Shown here one piece after another: positions 1-8,889 of a stretch of 41,649 nt of DNA (positions are counted from its first letter, which is position 1; every line of letters begins with the position of its first letter). The notes under the pieces are model-generated. The model was not told the DNA's origin, did not search any database, and worked only from the letters and a program-made list of their open reading frames with translations. Position numbers and translations under genes: made by a program. This DNA is from CAZLQF01 sp964561545 (GTDB lineage: Bacteria; Bacteroidota; Bacteroidia; CAILMK01; CAYYUA01), in NCBI GenBank assembly GCA_964561545.1, contig CAZLQF010000022.1, forward strand, positions 1 to 41,649, read 5' to 3'.

Positions 1-380
1 TTATCCTCCGCTGGCGAAGGACCACAGGAGGTAAATATAAAAACCATCATGGGTGGCACGGTTTCGTCAGCAATATTGACAATAAATCAGCAGCTTTACA
101 ATCTTTTGTAGGGCAACAATGCCACACCTCATCGCTTATGGGGTTGTAATGCTGCCTAAGCTTAAAGTCAAGTGCTATTTCACAGATCCCGGATAAATTG
201 ATCTATTCCCATCGCTCATAGACCAATTTTCCAGAATGATGGTTTTGGCGCTGTTGAGCAACATTCATCAACCTACCCACTTGACAGCTTTCGCAATTCC
301 ATCCACCAAAAGGCCAGACGGAATCAGCAATCAAATGGCGTCAACACCCCACTGCAATCACCAGCACCCAAATCATAGCC

Positions 381-470
381 CGTCATTCCTTGCTTGACAC
401 GGAATCTGTGACCGCTGGGCTTCAACACCCAACCATTATCATAAGCACCCAACACCCGCTCCGGTCATTT
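381..470. repeat. Remnants of dispersed palindromic repeats
   Basis: Positions 381-406 read CGTCATTCC followed by TTGCTTGACACGGAATC. This is an imperfect hairpin of the widespread type in which GTCATTCC and GGAAT flank a TTGAC-like centre. On the minus strand it encodes an HRFRVKQGMT-like peptide, which is typical of spurious translations of such repeats. A second element, GTCATTTCGAATGAGG near 454-469, resembles another common repeat core. The likeness to repeat families is from memory; copy number cannot be seen here. Confidence 0.4.
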
Positions 471-696
471 CGAATGAGGCTTTCAGGATAAAGGCTCATC
501 CCTTCTTGTTTGGTAAAAATCCATCAAAGGATACCCAACCATAACTACACGCAAAAGCCCCATGAGCAATATTCCTCATTATAGCTACCCATTGGAAAGG
601 CGTAATGGAATTGGACTGCTATCCAGGCAATATTTTTTTTCCAGCAAAAGAGGTAAGCAGAGCAGGAATCCCCCCTAATGCCACACTTGCGGGGAA

Positions 697-741
697 ATAA
701 AAAACCCAGACAAGAATGCTTAACATTCCTTGCCTGGGCTT
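697..741 (-). terminator. Terminator after htpG
   Basis: On the minus strand GCCCAGGCAAGGAATG pairs with CATTCTTGTCTGGG across a five-base loop, with a few G-U pairs and one bulge. It is followed by a run of six T and lies about 45 bases beyond the htpG stop codon. This is a classic intrinsic terminator. Confidence 0.8.
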
Positions 742-782
742 TCATATAAACTTCAAATATTTAAAATTCGTACACCCCTGCC

Positions 783-2591
783 CTACTTGCTCATCATATC
801 GACCGACCGGTTGATGAATTCGCTCAATTCCCTACCGGACAGCATGTTTTGGGACAATCTGGCAAGGTCGTAAGCTTGCTTGGCCAGTTCTTGTTTCTTT
901 TCCTGTTTTTTGGCGTCCAGGATCTTCTTGGCCAGGTGATGGTTGGCGTTGACCTTAACGTTTATTGCATTGGGCATTTGGTCAGCTCCCATACCGCTCA
1001 TTTCGGTCATTTCCTTCATCCTGCGCTGGAATTCGCCCTGAGTAATCAACAAGGGCGGATCTTCTGGCGATAAAGGTTCCGTTTCGATGGTTTGGTTTTC
1101 ATCACCTACCACTTCCGTGAAGACTTCCTTCAGCTTGTTTTGCTGGTCTTCGCTTAAGGCCGATTCTTTTTCTTCGCCCTTATCGATCAGTTTATCCACA
1201 GACTCAGCATCAACGCGCTTAAAGCTGAGGTTTTCTTCATCCCGCTCAAGTAATTGGATGAAATGGCTGTCAATCGGATGATCCATTATCAATACATCGT
1301 AGCCGCGATTTTGCGCCGCTTCAATGTAAGGTTGCTGACCATCGGGATTGGTAGCATACAGCAGTATGACATTGTCGTCCTTATCAGTTTGCTTATCCTT
1401 CACGTGGTCCCGATATTCATCGATGGTAAACTTCTTGCCTTCCAATGATTTGGTGAGAAGGAAATCACGGGCTTTTTCCTTGAACTTGTCGTTGGTGAGC
1501 ATGCCATATTTGATGAAAACATGGATGTCATCCCATTTCTGTTCGTAATCCTCACGGTCTTTGTTGAAGATCTCTTTAAGCTTTTCTGATACCTTCTTAA
1601 CGATGTAATTGCTGATCTTGCGAACGCTGCTGTCCGTTTGCAGGTAACTCCTCGATACGTTCAACGGAATGTCCGGGGAATCAATAACGCCATGCAGTAA
1701 CTGCAAGAACTCAGGCACAATGCTTTCTACATTATCCGTAACAAACACCTGGTTGCTGTAAAGGTGGATCTTATTCTGTTGAACCTCAATGTTGGTGCTG
1801 ATTTTCGGGAAATAGAGAATACCGGTTAAATGGAACGGATAGTCAATGTTCAAATGAATCCAGAACAAGGGCGCCTGGCTCATGGGGTACAGCTTGTTGT
1901 AGAAATCCGTGTAATTCTGAGAAGTCAGCTCATTGGGGCTTTGGAGCCAAATAGGGTTGGTATCGTTAATTGTTTCTTCATTGAATTGAATGGGAATGGG
2001 CATGAAGCCACAATACTTTTGCAATAGGTTCTTGATGCGCTCCTCTTCAAGATATTCCTGGTTTTCTTCTGATATGTGAAGTACGATCTCCGTTCCGCGG
2101 TCTTCCTTATCATCCGGCTCAATGGAAAATTCAGCACCACCGGTACCAGTCCATTTGACAGGCTCAGCACCCGCTTGATAGGATAAGGTTTTGATCTCTA
2201 CTTGATCGGAAACCATAAAATAAGAGTAAAAGCCTAAACCAAACTTACCTATGATTTGGCCGGTATCTTCATCCTTGAATTTTTCAGCAAATTCACCGGC
2301 ACTGGAAAAAGCGATCTCATTGATGTAGCGCTCCACTTCTTCTTCAGTCATGCCCACGCCCCTATCAATGACGTGCAGCGTGCCATTGTCTTTGTCGATT
2401 TTTACCTGGATGGTGAGGTCACCAGCTTCCTGGTCGTATTCACCTGAATTGATAAGGGTTTGGAGCTTTTGCGTGGCATCTGTAGCATTGGAGATCATTT
2501 CCCTTATAAAGATCTCCTCCTCTGAATAGAGGAACTTTTTAATAATGGGTAAGATATTCTCGGTCTGAACGTTCAGATTGCCTTGTTTCAT
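783..2591 (-). CDS. htpG: HSP90-family molecular chaperone HtpG
   Basis: 602 residues, the usual size for Bacteroidota HtpG and slightly shorter than the E. coli protein. HtpG is a cytosolic ATP-dependent chaperone dimer. The N-terminal GHKL ATPase domain shows the E-x-x-S-N-A-x-D helix (here REMISNATDA), the DRGVGM motif and the GKFGLGFYS lid motif. The middle domain includes the SLEGKKF-type segment, and the C-terminal region ends MMSK. The start at MKQGNLNVQTEN is conserved in the phylum as far as I recall. It is transcribed alone, with a strong terminator downstream; a heat-shock promoter was not recognised. The upstream leader carries a copy of the AATGCCACAC motif. The identification is secure. 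Confidence 0.97.
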   Translation of the reverse strand: MKQGNLNVQTENILPIIKKFLYSEEEIFIREMISNATDATQKLQTLINSGEYDQEAGDLTIQVKIDKDNGTLHVIDRGVGMTEEEVERYINEIAFSSAGEFAEKFKDEDTGQIIGKFGLGFYSYFMVSDQVEIKTLSYQAGAEPVKWTGTGGAEFSIEPDDKEDRGTEIVLHISEENQEYLEEERIKNLLQKYCGFMPIPIQFNEETINDTNPIWLQSPNELTSQNYTDFYNKLYPMSQAPLFWIHLNIDYPFHLTGILYFPKISTNIEVQQNKIHLYSNQVFVTDNVESIVPEFLQLLHGVIDSPDIPLNVSRSYLQTDSSVRKISNYIVKKVSEKLKEIFNKDREDYEQKWDDIHVFIKYGMLTNDKFKEKARDFLLTKSLEGKKFTIDEYRDHVKDKQTDKDDNVILLYATNPDGQQPYIEAAQNRGYDVLIMDHPIDSHFIQLLERDEENLSFKRVDAESVDKLIDKGEEKESALSEDQQNKLKEVFTEVVGDENQTIETEPLSPEDPPLLITQGEFQRRMKEMTEMSGMGADQMPNAINVKVNANHHLAKKILDAKKQEKKQELAKQAYDLARLSQNMLSGRELSEFINRSVDMMSK

Positions 2592-2726
2592 AATGTGCTT
2601 TGTTTTTTGGTTAAGAAGTCTTCTTCCCGTTTAACAACAACAATGCCACACAGCGTTAATGACATCTTGGCAGTAAAATGGTATTGAAATGCCATGAAGG
2701 CAAGTTTTAGAGAACAAAGCGCCTTC

Positions 2727-4067
2727 TTAGGCCATGTTTACTTTGGACTTTTGATGAAATCGCCAGGTAAGCAGCAAAGCTGCCACCGTCAGCCCTGTCA
2801 ATAACCCAAGCCAAACACCTTCTACCCCCATATTTCCTTGAACCCCCAACCAATAACCTACTTGCAGCCCTACCAGCCAATAAGCCAAAAAAGTGATCAA
2901 AGTTGGGATCTTAACATCTTCCATGCCCCTTAAAGCACTGACACCTGCCACCTGGATGCCATCCGAAAGCTGAAACAAAGCAGTAATGATCAAAATGTTG
3001 CTTGTAATGGCTATCACCTCAGGTTCATCAACAAAAAGGCCTGGAAGCCAATCCCTGAGTAAGTAAAATGTAAAGCCTGTGATGGCCATAAAAGCAATAA
3101 CTATATGATAAACCGTGAATCCTGCTTTACGCATTTGACCCCGATTACCAAGCCCCAATTGGTTGCCCACGCGTACAGTTGCGGCTGCACCAAGGCCGTT
3201 GGCCATCATGTAGGTAGTGCCCGCCAGGCTGAGGGCAATTTGATGGCCTGCTAACGCATTGGCCCCGATCCATCCTACCATAATCGTAGCCGCAGAGAAT
3301 GCACTGCTTTCAAAGACCATTTGTAAGCCAATGGGTAACCCTTGCGTGGTTAATTTCTTGATAGCGGGAAAGGAAAAATTTTTAACACGGAATGATGCTA
3401 AAAAGGCTTTAGGGAATTTTGGCGAGCATAAGTACCAAAACATGGCCGTTGCCATGATGATACGGGCACTTAAAGTAGCCCACCCCGCTCCCATTAAGCC
3501 CATTTTGGGAAATCCCAAGTTCCCAAAGATCAGCAAATAGTTGAACAAGACATTGAGTATATTGGCACCCAGAGATATGTACATTGCATACCTTGTAAAA
3601 GACAATCCCTCTGCAAATTGTTTGGAGGCCTGGAAAACCATCAAAGGAATTAAACTTAAGTTAAGAACTCTGAAATAGGGAATGGTGAGCTCGACCACGG
3701 CCTCAGGTTGATTCATGGTACCAATTAAAGGCGCCAAAATGGAGAATACCAAGAATAATAAAACCGCTGTGCTTGTGTAAAGCCAGAGCCCGCTCGCTAA
3801 TAAAGTCCCTAAAAAATAATAATCTCGCTTACCTCCTAAAAGCGCTGCTTGCGGGGTAATACTGATGGATAGTCCTACTCCCAATACCAGGATAATGGCG
3901 TGAATGTTAACCCCCAAGGAGCAGGCTGCCAATTCAACAGGGCCTACCCGACCCAGCATTAAACTGTCTGCCAAGCCTGTTACCATGTGACCCAAATGGC
4001 TAAATAAGATGGGCAAGGCAAGTTTAAGGTTTTTCGTATAATGATAACGGTAAGTATCCTCGAGCAT
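2727..4067 (-). CDS. MATE-family multidrug/Na+ antiporter (NorM-like)
   Basis: 446 residues with about twelve hydrophobic helices, the normal size for MATE exporters of the inner membrane. The N-terminal half has the family pattern P-I-L-F-S-H-L-G-H-M-V-T-G-L-A-D-S-L-M-L-G; the second half repeats it as GLPIGLQMVFESSAFSAATI. MatE transporters expel cationic drugs or metabolites in exchange for Na+ or H+. Which substrate this one carries cannot be read from sequence, so no gene symbol is given. It lies about 135 bases upstream of htpG on the same strand, but htpG probably has its own promoter. A TACCTTTG box at 4073-4080 sits only five bases before the ATG, so a very short leader is possible, though no -33 element accompanies it. 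Confidence 0.9.
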   Translation of the reverse strand: MLEDTYRYHYTKNLKLALPILFSHLGHMVTGLADSLMLGRVGPVELAACSLGVNIHAIILVLGVGLSISITPQAALLGGKRDYYFLGTLLASGLWLYTSTAVLLFLVFSILAPLIGTMNQPEAVVELTIPYFRVLNLSLIPLMVFQASKQFAEGLSFTRYAMYISLGANILNVLFNYLLIFGNLGFPKMGLMGAGWATLSARIIMATAMFWYLCSPKFPKAFLASFRVKNFSFPAIKKLTTQGLPIGLQMVFESSAFSAATIMVGWIGANALAGHQIALSLAGTTYMMANGLGAAATVRVGNQLGLGNRGQMRKAGFTVYHIVIAFMAITGFTFYLLRDWLPGLFVDEPEVIAITSNILIITALFQLSDGIQVAGVSALRGMEDVKIPTLITFLAYWLVGLQVGYWLGVQGNMGVEGVWLGLLTGLTVAALLLTWRFHQKSKVNMA

Positions 4068-4140
4068 AAAAGCAAAGGTAGATGCTCAATGGTAAAATGT
4101 AAGCTTAAATTTGAGGTCGATAATAAAAGTAAGCTATGGG

Positions 4141-4782
4141 TTAAAACCTGCTATTGAAAGGACCAAACATGCTTGACGGCCCTCTGTTAAAACCATTGTT
4201 AAACAGCGAAGGCTGCCTGTAATTGAAGCCTTTGGAGAAGCGAGCACCAGCACCGATTTTAAAATTATCGGTTACCTCGTATTGCATTTGAAATTCCATG
4301 GCCCTAACCCGGAACGCACCGTTATGGTTGCCTTCTTGGCCTAAAGCATGAGCGCCGCCCTTGCTCATGTCAAAGACGCCCATTCCGGATAAAGACAGTT
4401 CATCATTCACTTGATAATTACCACCCAAGTAAAGATTAGTAGAAGCGCCGGATAAATTACCCAAGTAACTGGACTCATTACCGGAAGAAAAAGCATGAGA
4501 ATTGATCATTAAGCCTGAGATCAAAGAGAATTTGGGGGAGATCTGATAGCTCAATTCAGGCTGAATGTACCTGGAAAACAAAGCGCCATTGCTGAAGCCT
4601 GTAAGAACAGAAGCACCAACATTGAGCGAAAAATCCAATTGATCCTGCTGACCAATGGAATCGGAACTCAAATATTCCTTATTCTTATCACCAAGGTTAT
4701 TGGCTAATTGGGAATCCTGTGCTTGTAGCCCAAACATTAAGGTTAAAAAAGCGGTTAATAAACCCAACGTTTTGAAGTTCAT
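4141..4782 (-). CDS. Small secreted, probably outer-membrane barrel protein
   Basis: 213 residues from the chosen ATG at 4782. A signal peptide (MNFKTLGLLTAFLTLMFGLQAQ) precedes alternating polar/aromatic strands such as QPELSYQISPKFSLISGLMI and LYLGGNYQVNDELSLSGMGVF, as in small outer-membrane beta-barrels. The C-terminus ends in PFNSRF with a terminal Phe, typical of proteins assembled by BAM. A longer frame begins at 4848, but it would put a poor leader before the signal peptide, and a TACATTTG promoter box lies inside that extension. No named family was recognised. The divergent neighbour at 4959 is another small envelope protein, and the two may share a control region. Confidence 0.7.
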   Translation of the reverse strand: MNFKTLGLLTAFLTLMFGLQAQDSQLANNLGDKNKEYLSSDSIGQQDQLDFSLNVGASVLTGFSNGALFSRYIQPELSYQISPKFSLISGLMINSHAFSSGNESSYLGNLSGASTNLYLGGNYQVNDELSLSGMGVFDMSKGGAHALGQEGNHNGAFRVRAMEFQMQYEVTDNFKIGAGARFSKGFNYRQPSLFNNGFNRGPSSMFGPFNSRF

Positions 4783-4799
4783 CGGCGCATATTTTGTTT

Positions 4800-4807
4800 C
4801 AAATGTA
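4800..4807 (-). promoter_or_regulatory. Candidate -7 box (TACATTTG)
   Basis: A perfect match to the Bacteroidota -7 consensus TAnnTTTG, 18 bases before the chosen ATG at 4782. No TTG is found at the usual -33 spacing, so this rests on one element. It argues for the shorter start of the downstream gene. Confidence 0.35.
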
Positions 4808-4958
4808 ATAAAAAAGTTAAAAATGGTTAAAATGCCTTTATTCACCAAAAATTCCTAACAAATTGAAGCCTAACATCGTGCCAAACCTTTTACCATTTGG
4901 TCATATAAAAAATATTTTACAACTTCGTGGGCTAATAGGAATAAAAAATGGAAGTGTT

Positions 4959-5618
4959 ATGGTACGAAGTAAGTTACTCTCCGCAGTGGCAATCATTCTT
5001 GCATTGCCTTTTATGATTAACGCTCAAGCTGATGAAAGAATCAGAGTAAAAGCTGGAATTGGTACCAACCTTAGTCATTCAGAAGTACCCAGTAAATTGG
5101 GAATGAGTGGTCAATTTGGGCTTCATTTTCAGCTAATTGATGAACTGGGGTTGGAAACCCAATTTAGAACTGGTAAGCTCAATGGTAAACAGGATAAATT
5201 CAATCGGAATTTCAACAACAATTACCTGCAAACTTCCCTACTTGCCAAATTGAATTTAGTTGAAGTATTTAGCGGCCGTAACTCGTCTGCTGATTTTGCT
5301 TTAGAGGGTTATTCCGGTTTGGGCATTTTCAGCAGTGATGCCAAAGATGCTGGCAACTATCCCAAAGCTAAACAGGTTGAAGCAACAAGTCAGACCAACG
5401 AGAATTTACCTCGGCCGGATTACACCAAGAATGATTTGGTAATTCCCTTCGGTGGTACCTTTGGAATTGACCTTACCGATGTGATTCGTTTGGACATTTC
5501 CATGGACATCAATTATGTAACGACCGATAAGATGGACACTTATCTGGATTCAAGAGAGGAAGATGGCTATGATTTGTACTCCAATTACTCAGTAAGCTTT
5601 TCCTATTTGTTATTTTAG
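4959..5618 (+). CDS. Outer-membrane beta-barrel protein, unknown role
   Basis: 219 residues from the ATG at 4959. A type-I signal peptide (MVRSKLLSAVAIILALPFMINAQA) is followed by amphipathic strands: IRVKAGIGTNLSHS, GQFGLHFQLIDELGLETQFRTGKL, LQTSLLAKLNLVEVF, then LVIPFGGTFGIDLTDVIRLDISMDINYV. The protein ends SFSYLLF with a C-terminal Phe, as expected for a BAM substrate. An upstream start at 4863 would place 32 non-signal residues before the signal peptide and is rejected. It resembles the general outer-membrane beta-barrel domain proteins of Bacteroidota; no specific function can be given. It ends at a strong bidirectional terminator. Confidence 0.75.
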   Translation: MVRSKLLSAVAIILALPFMINAQADERIRVKAGIGTNLSHSEVPSKLGMSGQFGLHFQLIDELGLETQFRTGKLNGKQDKFNRNFNNNYLQTSLLAKLNLVEVFSGRNSSADFALEGYSGLGIFSSDAKDAGNYPKAKQVEATSQTNENLPRPDYTKNDLVIPFGGTFGIDLTDVIRLDISMDINYVTTDKMDTYLDSREEDGYDLYSNYSVSFSYLLF

Positions 5619-5625
5619 AGCTTCT

Positions 5626-5691
5626 CCAAAAGGACCTGCCGGTATAACCCTTCGATGAAGAGATCCTATAGCCGGCAGGTTCTCTTTTTTT
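5626..5691. terminator. Bidirectional terminator between convergent genes
   Basis: ACCTGCCGG at 5634-5642 pairs with CCGGCAGGT at 5672-5680, extended inward by TATA/TATA with one bulged base. On the plus strand it is followed by TCTCTTTTTTT; on the minus strand the far side reads CCTTTTGG. It can stop both the barrel gene at 4959 and the opposing cardiolipin synthase gene. Confidence 0.8.
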
Positions 5692-5693
5692 AA

Positions 5694-7187
5694 CTACAAA
5701 AGAGGGCTGAACACCCTTGCCAAGGATTCCCTGATTTTTTGGTGATGAGGCCTTTCTAAAAACGCTTCCAGCTCTAATTCCTGGCTGTCATTTAGATCAT
5801 TGGCAAAATCCTGTTCTAATTTCTTGGTAAGTGATTCATCATAAACCAGGGCATTGGCCTCAAGGTTTTGGTCAAAACTCCTTATATCCATATTAGCAGT
5901 GCCAATGGAGCTAAAGATACCATCCACCAGCATGTATTTGCCATGATTGAATCCTTTAACGTAAATAAAAATCCTGACACCGGCCCTCATTAACTCCTCG
6001 AAAAAAGAGAAAGAACTCCATAAGTGGATGGGCAAATCGGATTTACCAGGTAATACCAACCGTACATCAATACCACTAAGTGCCGCTGTTTTAAGGGCGG
6101 TCAAGATACTCTCATTGGGGGTAAAATACGGATTGGATATGTAAATGTAATTACGGGCTGTTGAAATCGCTGCAAAGTAAGCCTGCATAATACTCGCCCA
6201 TTCTGTGTCGGGTCCACTGGTTGCAATTTGAACCAGGCACTTATTGCTTACCTTGGTATCCGGAAAATATTTCTCATCTTGTAAGTCCTCACCACTCACA
6301 AAATGCCAATCAGTTAAAAAGACTGTTTGTAAACTGTTAACCGCATCCCCATCAATTTTTAAATGCATATCCCGCCAAAAGCCCAATTTTTCATCGCCAT
6401 ATAGGTAGCGGTCTGCAATGTTCAAGCCTCCAATAAAACCCGTATGGCCATCAATTACCACAATTTTGCGGTGATTCCGGTAATTGATTTTGCTGGTTAA
6501 ATGAGGAAAGCGAACCGGCCTGAATTCACAAACTTCAATTCCTTCATTTTTAAGTTCCTCAATGTATTGATTGCTAAGGCTCCAACTTCCCACTGCATCT
6601 AAAATGACCCTAACTTCAACGCCTTCCCTGGCCTTTTCTATTAGTATTGTTTTTAAGTGATCGCCAACCCTACCGTTATCAATAATGTAGAATTGAAAAT
6701 GGATGTGATCTTTTGCCATTTTTAAAGCTTCAAATAGCGAAGGAAACGTTTCATCCCCATTGTTAAGCACCGTTAAATTGTTGTTCTCGGTAAGCAAGGC
6801 CTTGCTGTTATTCTGAAGCAGGTTAATGATGGGCAGTTTATGTTTGATCTTATCGTAATTAAAGATCTCCTGCCTGGGTAGGTCCAAAACCTTGGTTCCA
6901 CGCAAATATTTGATCTGCTGGACATCCTGGATTGCTTTCTTGTTTAAGGCTTTAACTTTCCTAAAGTTACGGCCAAAAAGAAAATAAAGAACAATGCCCC
7001 CGATGGGAACCAATGTTAAAACCAACACCCAAGCCATGGTCTTAACGGGGTCCCGGTTTTCAAGAATAACCAGGATTACAATAAAAGCCACTGTAAGGCC
7101 ATAAATGATATCGGTTATATTACCAGCAATGCCAAGGTATTCCTGGATGGCAAAACGATTGGCAAAATCGATCAAAAAGTTATCCAT
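5694..7187 (-). CDS. cls: Cardiolipin synthase, phospholipase D type
   Basis: 497 residues, the usual size for bacterial ClsA-type enzymes. They condense two phosphatidylglycerol molecules into cardiolipin and glycerol at the inner membrane. Two N-terminal membrane helices (about residues 27-42 and 50-71, with the conserved DPVKTMAWVL stretch between) precede two HKD catalytic motifs: H239-x-K241-x4-D246 in NHRKIVVIDGHTGFIGG, and H415-x-K417-x4-D422 in NHGKYMLVDG followed by GTANMDIRSF. Both motifs are intact, so an active enzyme is expected. It is transcribed alone toward the bidirectional terminator. A broader phospholipase D-like role cannot be excluded, but the architecture is that of Cls. 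Confidence 0.93.
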   Translation of the reverse strand: MDNFLIDFANRFAIQEYLGIAGNITDIIYGLTVAFIVILVILENRDPVKTMAWVLVLTLVPIGGIVLYFLFGRNFRKVKALNKKAIQDVQQIKYLRGTKVLDLPRQEIFNYDKIKHKLPIINLLQNNSKALLTENNNLTVLNNGDETFPSLFEALKMAKDHIHFQFYIIDNGRVGDHLKTILIEKAREGVEVRVILDAVGSWSLSNQYIEELKNEGIEVCEFRPVRFPHLTSKINYRNHRKIVVIDGHTGFIGGLNIADRYLYGDEKLGFWRDMHLKIDGDAVNSLQTVFLTDWHFVSGEDLQDEKYFPDTKVSNKCLVQIATSGPDTEWASIMQAYFAAISTARNYIYISNPYFTPNESILTALKTAALSGIDVRLVLPGKSDLPIHLWSSFSFFEELMRAGVRIFIYVKGFNHGKYMLVDGIFSSIGTANMDIRSFDQNLEANALVYDESLTKKLEQDFANDLNDSQELELEAFLERPHHQKIRESLARVFSPLL

Positions 7188-7355
7188 ACTAAATTACTTA
7201 ATATGACTGAACCTTAATCCAGGTCGAGCAAAATTTGGAATTTATACCACCAATTCAAAATTTACTTTAGCAAGATATTTGCTCATGAGGGCATGGAATG
7301 ATTCATGCGTATAATTGGTTCAGGAAACAAGCAATAAAAAATTAGCCGTGAATCT

Positions 7356-7363
7356 TATATTTG
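7356..7363 (+). promoter_or_regulatory. Candidate -7 box (TATATTTG)
   Basis: A perfect TAnnTTTG box whose end is 21 bases before the ATG at 7385, giving a leader of roughly 15-17 bases. No TTG sits at the expected -33 distance. It lies within a TTG-started extension of the gene, which supports the ATG at 7385. Confidence 0.4.
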
Positions 7364-7384
7364 CCAACTCACAAAAAACAAACT

Positions 7385-8884
7385 ATGATGAAAATTAACA
7401 TTTTAGTCTGGTCATTACTGGTTACTTTTTTCACTGCTAATTGTCAAACAAATGATAACCAAAACCAGGAAAACCAAAACCAAAGCCAGGATCAATCCAT
7501 AAAAGGGCCGGAGCGTGAAGGGCACCACATAAAAATTAAGGTGGATGGCATTAAGAATAATGAAGTTTACCTGGCCCACCACTTTGGCGATAAAAAATAC
7601 ATGAAAGACACGGCTAAGGTTGACAGTAAGGGTTGGGCTGAATTTAAAGGCGATGATAACCTACCGGGCGGCATTTATTTGTTCGTTTTACCTGGAAAGA
7701 AGAAGTACTTTGAATTTGTCATCAATGAGCAATACTTTACCCTAAAAACCGATAAGGAGAATTTGGTTGATAACATGACCGTCAAAAATTCCGAGGAAAA
7801 CAAGATTTTCTTTAATTACCTCAACTTCATGGGCGAAAGGCGCAAGAAGATGCAAAAGCTCAAACAAGAAAAGCAAGCATTTAAAGAGCAAAGCCCCAAA
7901 AAAGCTGAGAACATTCAAGCGCGAATTGATTCAATGAATGAAGAGATCAGCGACAAGCGAGAGCAAATTATGGAAGAGCATCCCAATTTGTTCTATGTTC
8001 ATGTACTAAAGGCAATGAAAGAACCGGAAGTACCCGATAAAGTTAAGAACAGTAAGGATTCATCCGCGGCTCTCACTTATTACAAAGACCATTATTTCGA
8101 CCACTTGGACCTTTCGGATGACCGCTTTTTAAGGACGCCTATTTTTCATAGAAAGATTAAAACTTACGTAAAAGAACTTACCATCCAGCAACCGGATTCG
8201 GTCATTAAAGCCTCAGAACGCCTCATTGACCTAACAGAGGGCAATCAAGAAACCTTTAAATACATTGTAAATTACATCACTTATGAATACGAGCGATCGG
8301 ATATCATGGGCATGGACGAGGTATTCGTTCACATGGCCGAAAATTATTACCTAACGGGGCAAGCCGATTGGGTGGATACCAGCCAGCTTAAGGAAATCAA
8401 AAAGCGTGTGATCAAGCTCAAACCCAATTTAATCGGAAAAAAAGCGCCTAATTTAACCATGAACACCCTTGAGGGCAACAGTAGAACGCTTCATAACATT
8501 GATGCCAAAGCCATGGTTGTGTATTTCTGGGATTCCGATTGTGGTCAGTGTCAAGAAGTTACTCCTGATTTAAAAAAGATTTACAACAAGTACAAAGACC
8601 AAGGCGTGGAAGTATATGCCGTTAACATAGAATCAGAGCGGGATGGTTGGGAAGAATATGTAAACAACAAGGACCTTAATTTTATCAACGTACAGGATCC
8701 TGAGAATAAGACCAATTTTAGAAGATTTTACAACATTTATTCCACTCCGGTTGTTTATGTCTTGGATGAAGATAAAGAGATTGTTGCCAAACGCATAGCC
8801 GTAAAACAACTGAAAGAAATTTTGCCGAAAGTACTTAAAGGCGAATTGTCAGGAGATAGTGTAGAAGACGACTCAAAAGGATAA
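7385..8884 (+). CDS. Envelope lipoprotein with C-terminal TlpA/thioredoxin domain
   Basis: 499 residues from the ATG at 7385. A lipoprotein signal ends at Cys20 (FFTANCQ) and is followed by an Asn/Gln-rich linker. The N-terminal part resembles DUF4369 (IKIKVDGIKNNEVYLAHHFGDKKYMKDTAKVDSKG). The middle is helical, charged and DUF5106-like. The C-terminal domain is thioredoxin-like, beginning at IGKKAPNLTM, with the redox motif C386-G-Q-C389 in FWDSDCGQCQEV and a cis-Pro segment YSTPVVYV. Such proteins work outside the cytoplasm as thiol reductases or isomerases. Only five bases separate it from msrB, so it is a good candidate for the electron donor to that methionine sulfoxide reductase. The pairing is inferred from the operon. 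CGQC is a less common variant than CxPC. Confidence 0.85.
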   Translation: MMKINILVWSLLVTFFTANCQTNDNQNQENQNQSQDQSIKGPEREGHHIKIKVDGIKNNEVYLAHHFGDKKYMKDTAKVDSKGWAEFKGDDNLPGGIYLFVLPGKKKYFEFVINEQYFTLKTDKENLVDNMTVKNSEENKIFFNYLNFMGERRKKMQKLKQEKQAFKEQSPKKAENIQARIDSMNEEISDKREQIMEEHPNLFYVHVLKAMKEPEVPDKVKNSKDSSAALTYYKDHYFDHLDLSDDRFLRTPIFHRKIKTYVKELTIQQPDSVIKASERLIDLTEGNQETFKYIVNYITYEYERSDIMGMDEVFVHMAENYYLTGQADWVDTSQLKEIKKRVIKLKPNLIGKKAPNLTMNTLEGNSRTLHNIDAKAMVVYFWDSDCGQCQEVTPDLKKIYNKYKDQGVEVYAVNIESERDGWEEYVNNKDLNFINVQDPENKTNFRRFYNIYSTPVVYVLDEDKEIVAKRIAVKQLKEILPKVLKGELSGDSVEDDSKG

Positions 8885-8889
8885 AAGTA

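Larger units (their letters stand above)
1..782. other. Gene-free left edge
   Basis: No convincing gene is visible on either strand. The only reading frame of note, 545-745 on the minus strand, is rich in Cys and Trp, shows no domain and overlaps the htpG terminator. The stretch contains two palindromic repeat remnants around 381-470, a short motif AATGCCACAC at 118-127 and again at 677-686, and the htpG terminator at its right end. It looks like intergenic DNA that has collected small repeats. Confidence 0.6.

Noticed and set aside
545..745. 66-codon minus-strand frame in the left edge
   Set aside because: No ribosome binding site, domain or plausible composition; it runs through the htpG terminator hairpin.
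4863..4958. N-terminal extension of the barrel protein at 4959
   Set aside because: It would put 32 residues ahead of a good signal peptide.
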